A stretch of 64,000 nt of DNA from assembly GCA_022823625.1 (NCBI GenBank), contig JAJEHQ010000023.1, positions 62,001-126,000 of the forward strand. Direction: 5' to 3'. The notes beneath the pieces were generated by a model. The model saw only the letters and a program-made list of their open reading frames with translations, was not told the DNA's origin and ran no database searches. This document shows, piece after piece, positions 63,752 to 64,000 of this stretch (within the stretch, counting starts at the first letter, position 1; the number at the start of each line of letters is the position of its first letter). The translations under genes were made by a program, and so were the position numbers. This stretch comes from Gammaproteobacteria bacterium (GTDB taxonomy: Bacteria > Pseudomonadota > Gammaproteobacteria > Arenicellales > JAJDZL01).

Positions 63752-64000
63752 TTAAACAACGTAAACAAAGATAAAGAGTCCTACCCAGACTGTATCGACG
63801 AAGTGCCAGTACCACGCTGCCGCTTCGAATCCAAAGTGATGATCGGGTTTGAAGTGACCGCGGATGCAGCGAATCAGAATCACCAGTAGGATGATTGCGC
63901 CGATGGTCACATGAAATCCGTGAAATCCGGTCAACATAAAGAATGTTGCGCCGTACACACCGGTACCAAGTGTCAGCCCGAGGTCGGCATAAGCGTGTGC
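63752..64000 (-). CDS. ctaE: Cytochrome c oxidase subunit III (C-terminal part)
   Basis: The last 82 residues or so of subunit III; the gene continues beyond the right edge. GATFFMLTGFHGFHVTIGAI, the arginine-containing loop RCIRGHFKPDHHFGFEAAAWYWHFVDTVWVGLFIFVYV and the short C-terminus are classic for aa3-type subunit III. It is a membrane subunit of the proton-pumping terminal oxidase. It stands at the head of the assembly block transcribed towards SURF1 and ctaB, converging with the small twin-transmembrane gene. Confidence 0.93.
   Translation of the reverse strand, partial: AHAYADLGLTLGTGVYGATFFMLTGFHGFHVTIGAIILLVILIRCIRGHFKPDHHFGFEAAAWYWHFVDTVWVGLFIFVYVV

Overview
The window looks like chromosomal DNA of a heterotrophic proteobacterium, most likely a gammaproteobacterium. 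The grounds are the sigma-70 genes, the E. coli-type purB, the class-2 (quinone) pyrD, and an aa3-oxidase assembly block (ctaE, twin-transmembrane protein, SURF1, ctaB). The lineage is an inference. I see no rRNA, tRNA, CRISPR array, prophage or complete insertion sequence. The only mobile-type signal is a VapC-type toxin-antitoxin pair beside a decayed YhcG/DUF1016 gene (33.1-34.3 kb).

Layout. 0-5.2 kb (minus): an amide/urea-type ABC importer whose permease and ATPase are fused (UrtC-UrtD), followed by a GatC/AtzG-like small protein and the start of an amidase. 5.5-11.3 kb: methyltransferase, class V aminotransferase, EamA transporter, an overlapping carbonic anhydrase/thioesterase/macrodomain operon, and a cytochrome c. 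11.5-20.6 kb (plus): one tight operon joining a polyamine-type ABC importer to an S58 (DmpA/BapA) peptidase, a class III aminotransferase and both subunits of an N,N-dimethylformamidase-like enzyme. This is the best candidate for an undescribed pathway. 20.7-24.8 kb: acyl-CoA ligase (minus), then glutathione-dependent formaldehyde oxidation (frmA, fghA). 25.0-30.3 kb: a betaine-type ABC importer with two paralogous permeases that carry an extra N-terminal domain. 30.4-32.9 kb (minus): alpha/beta hydrolase and ThDP enzyme. 34.4-37.8 kb: phytanoyl-CoA-type dioxygenase and a dimethylglycine/sarcosine dehydrogenase-like flavoprotein. 38.1-42.0 kb: two tandem rpoD-like sigma factors. 42.1-45.6 kb: polar amino acid ABC importer. 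45.8-46.9 kb: a Deg/HtrA-like PDZ protein lacking the protease triad. 47.0-51.2 kb: a second betaine-type importer with two permeases fused in one chain. 51.4-56.5 kb: a second polyamine-type importer with argC coupled to its end. 56.5-64.0 kb: pyrD, an rRNA pseudouridine synthase, a secreted unknown, purB, and the cytochrome oxidase assembly block.

How the parts fit. Six ABC importers in 64 kb, together with amidase, DMFase-like, betaine-demethylation-type and formaldehyde-oxidising enzymes, point to a cell that scavenges small nitrogenous and methylated solutes (amides, polyamines, betaines, amino acids). It would feed their nitrogen and C1 units into central metabolism. In five of the six importers a strong intergenic hairpin lies directly after the binding-protein gene and before the membrane and ATPase genes, whatever the transporter family.

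All calls come from reading the sequence and remembered family motifs. No database search was possible.
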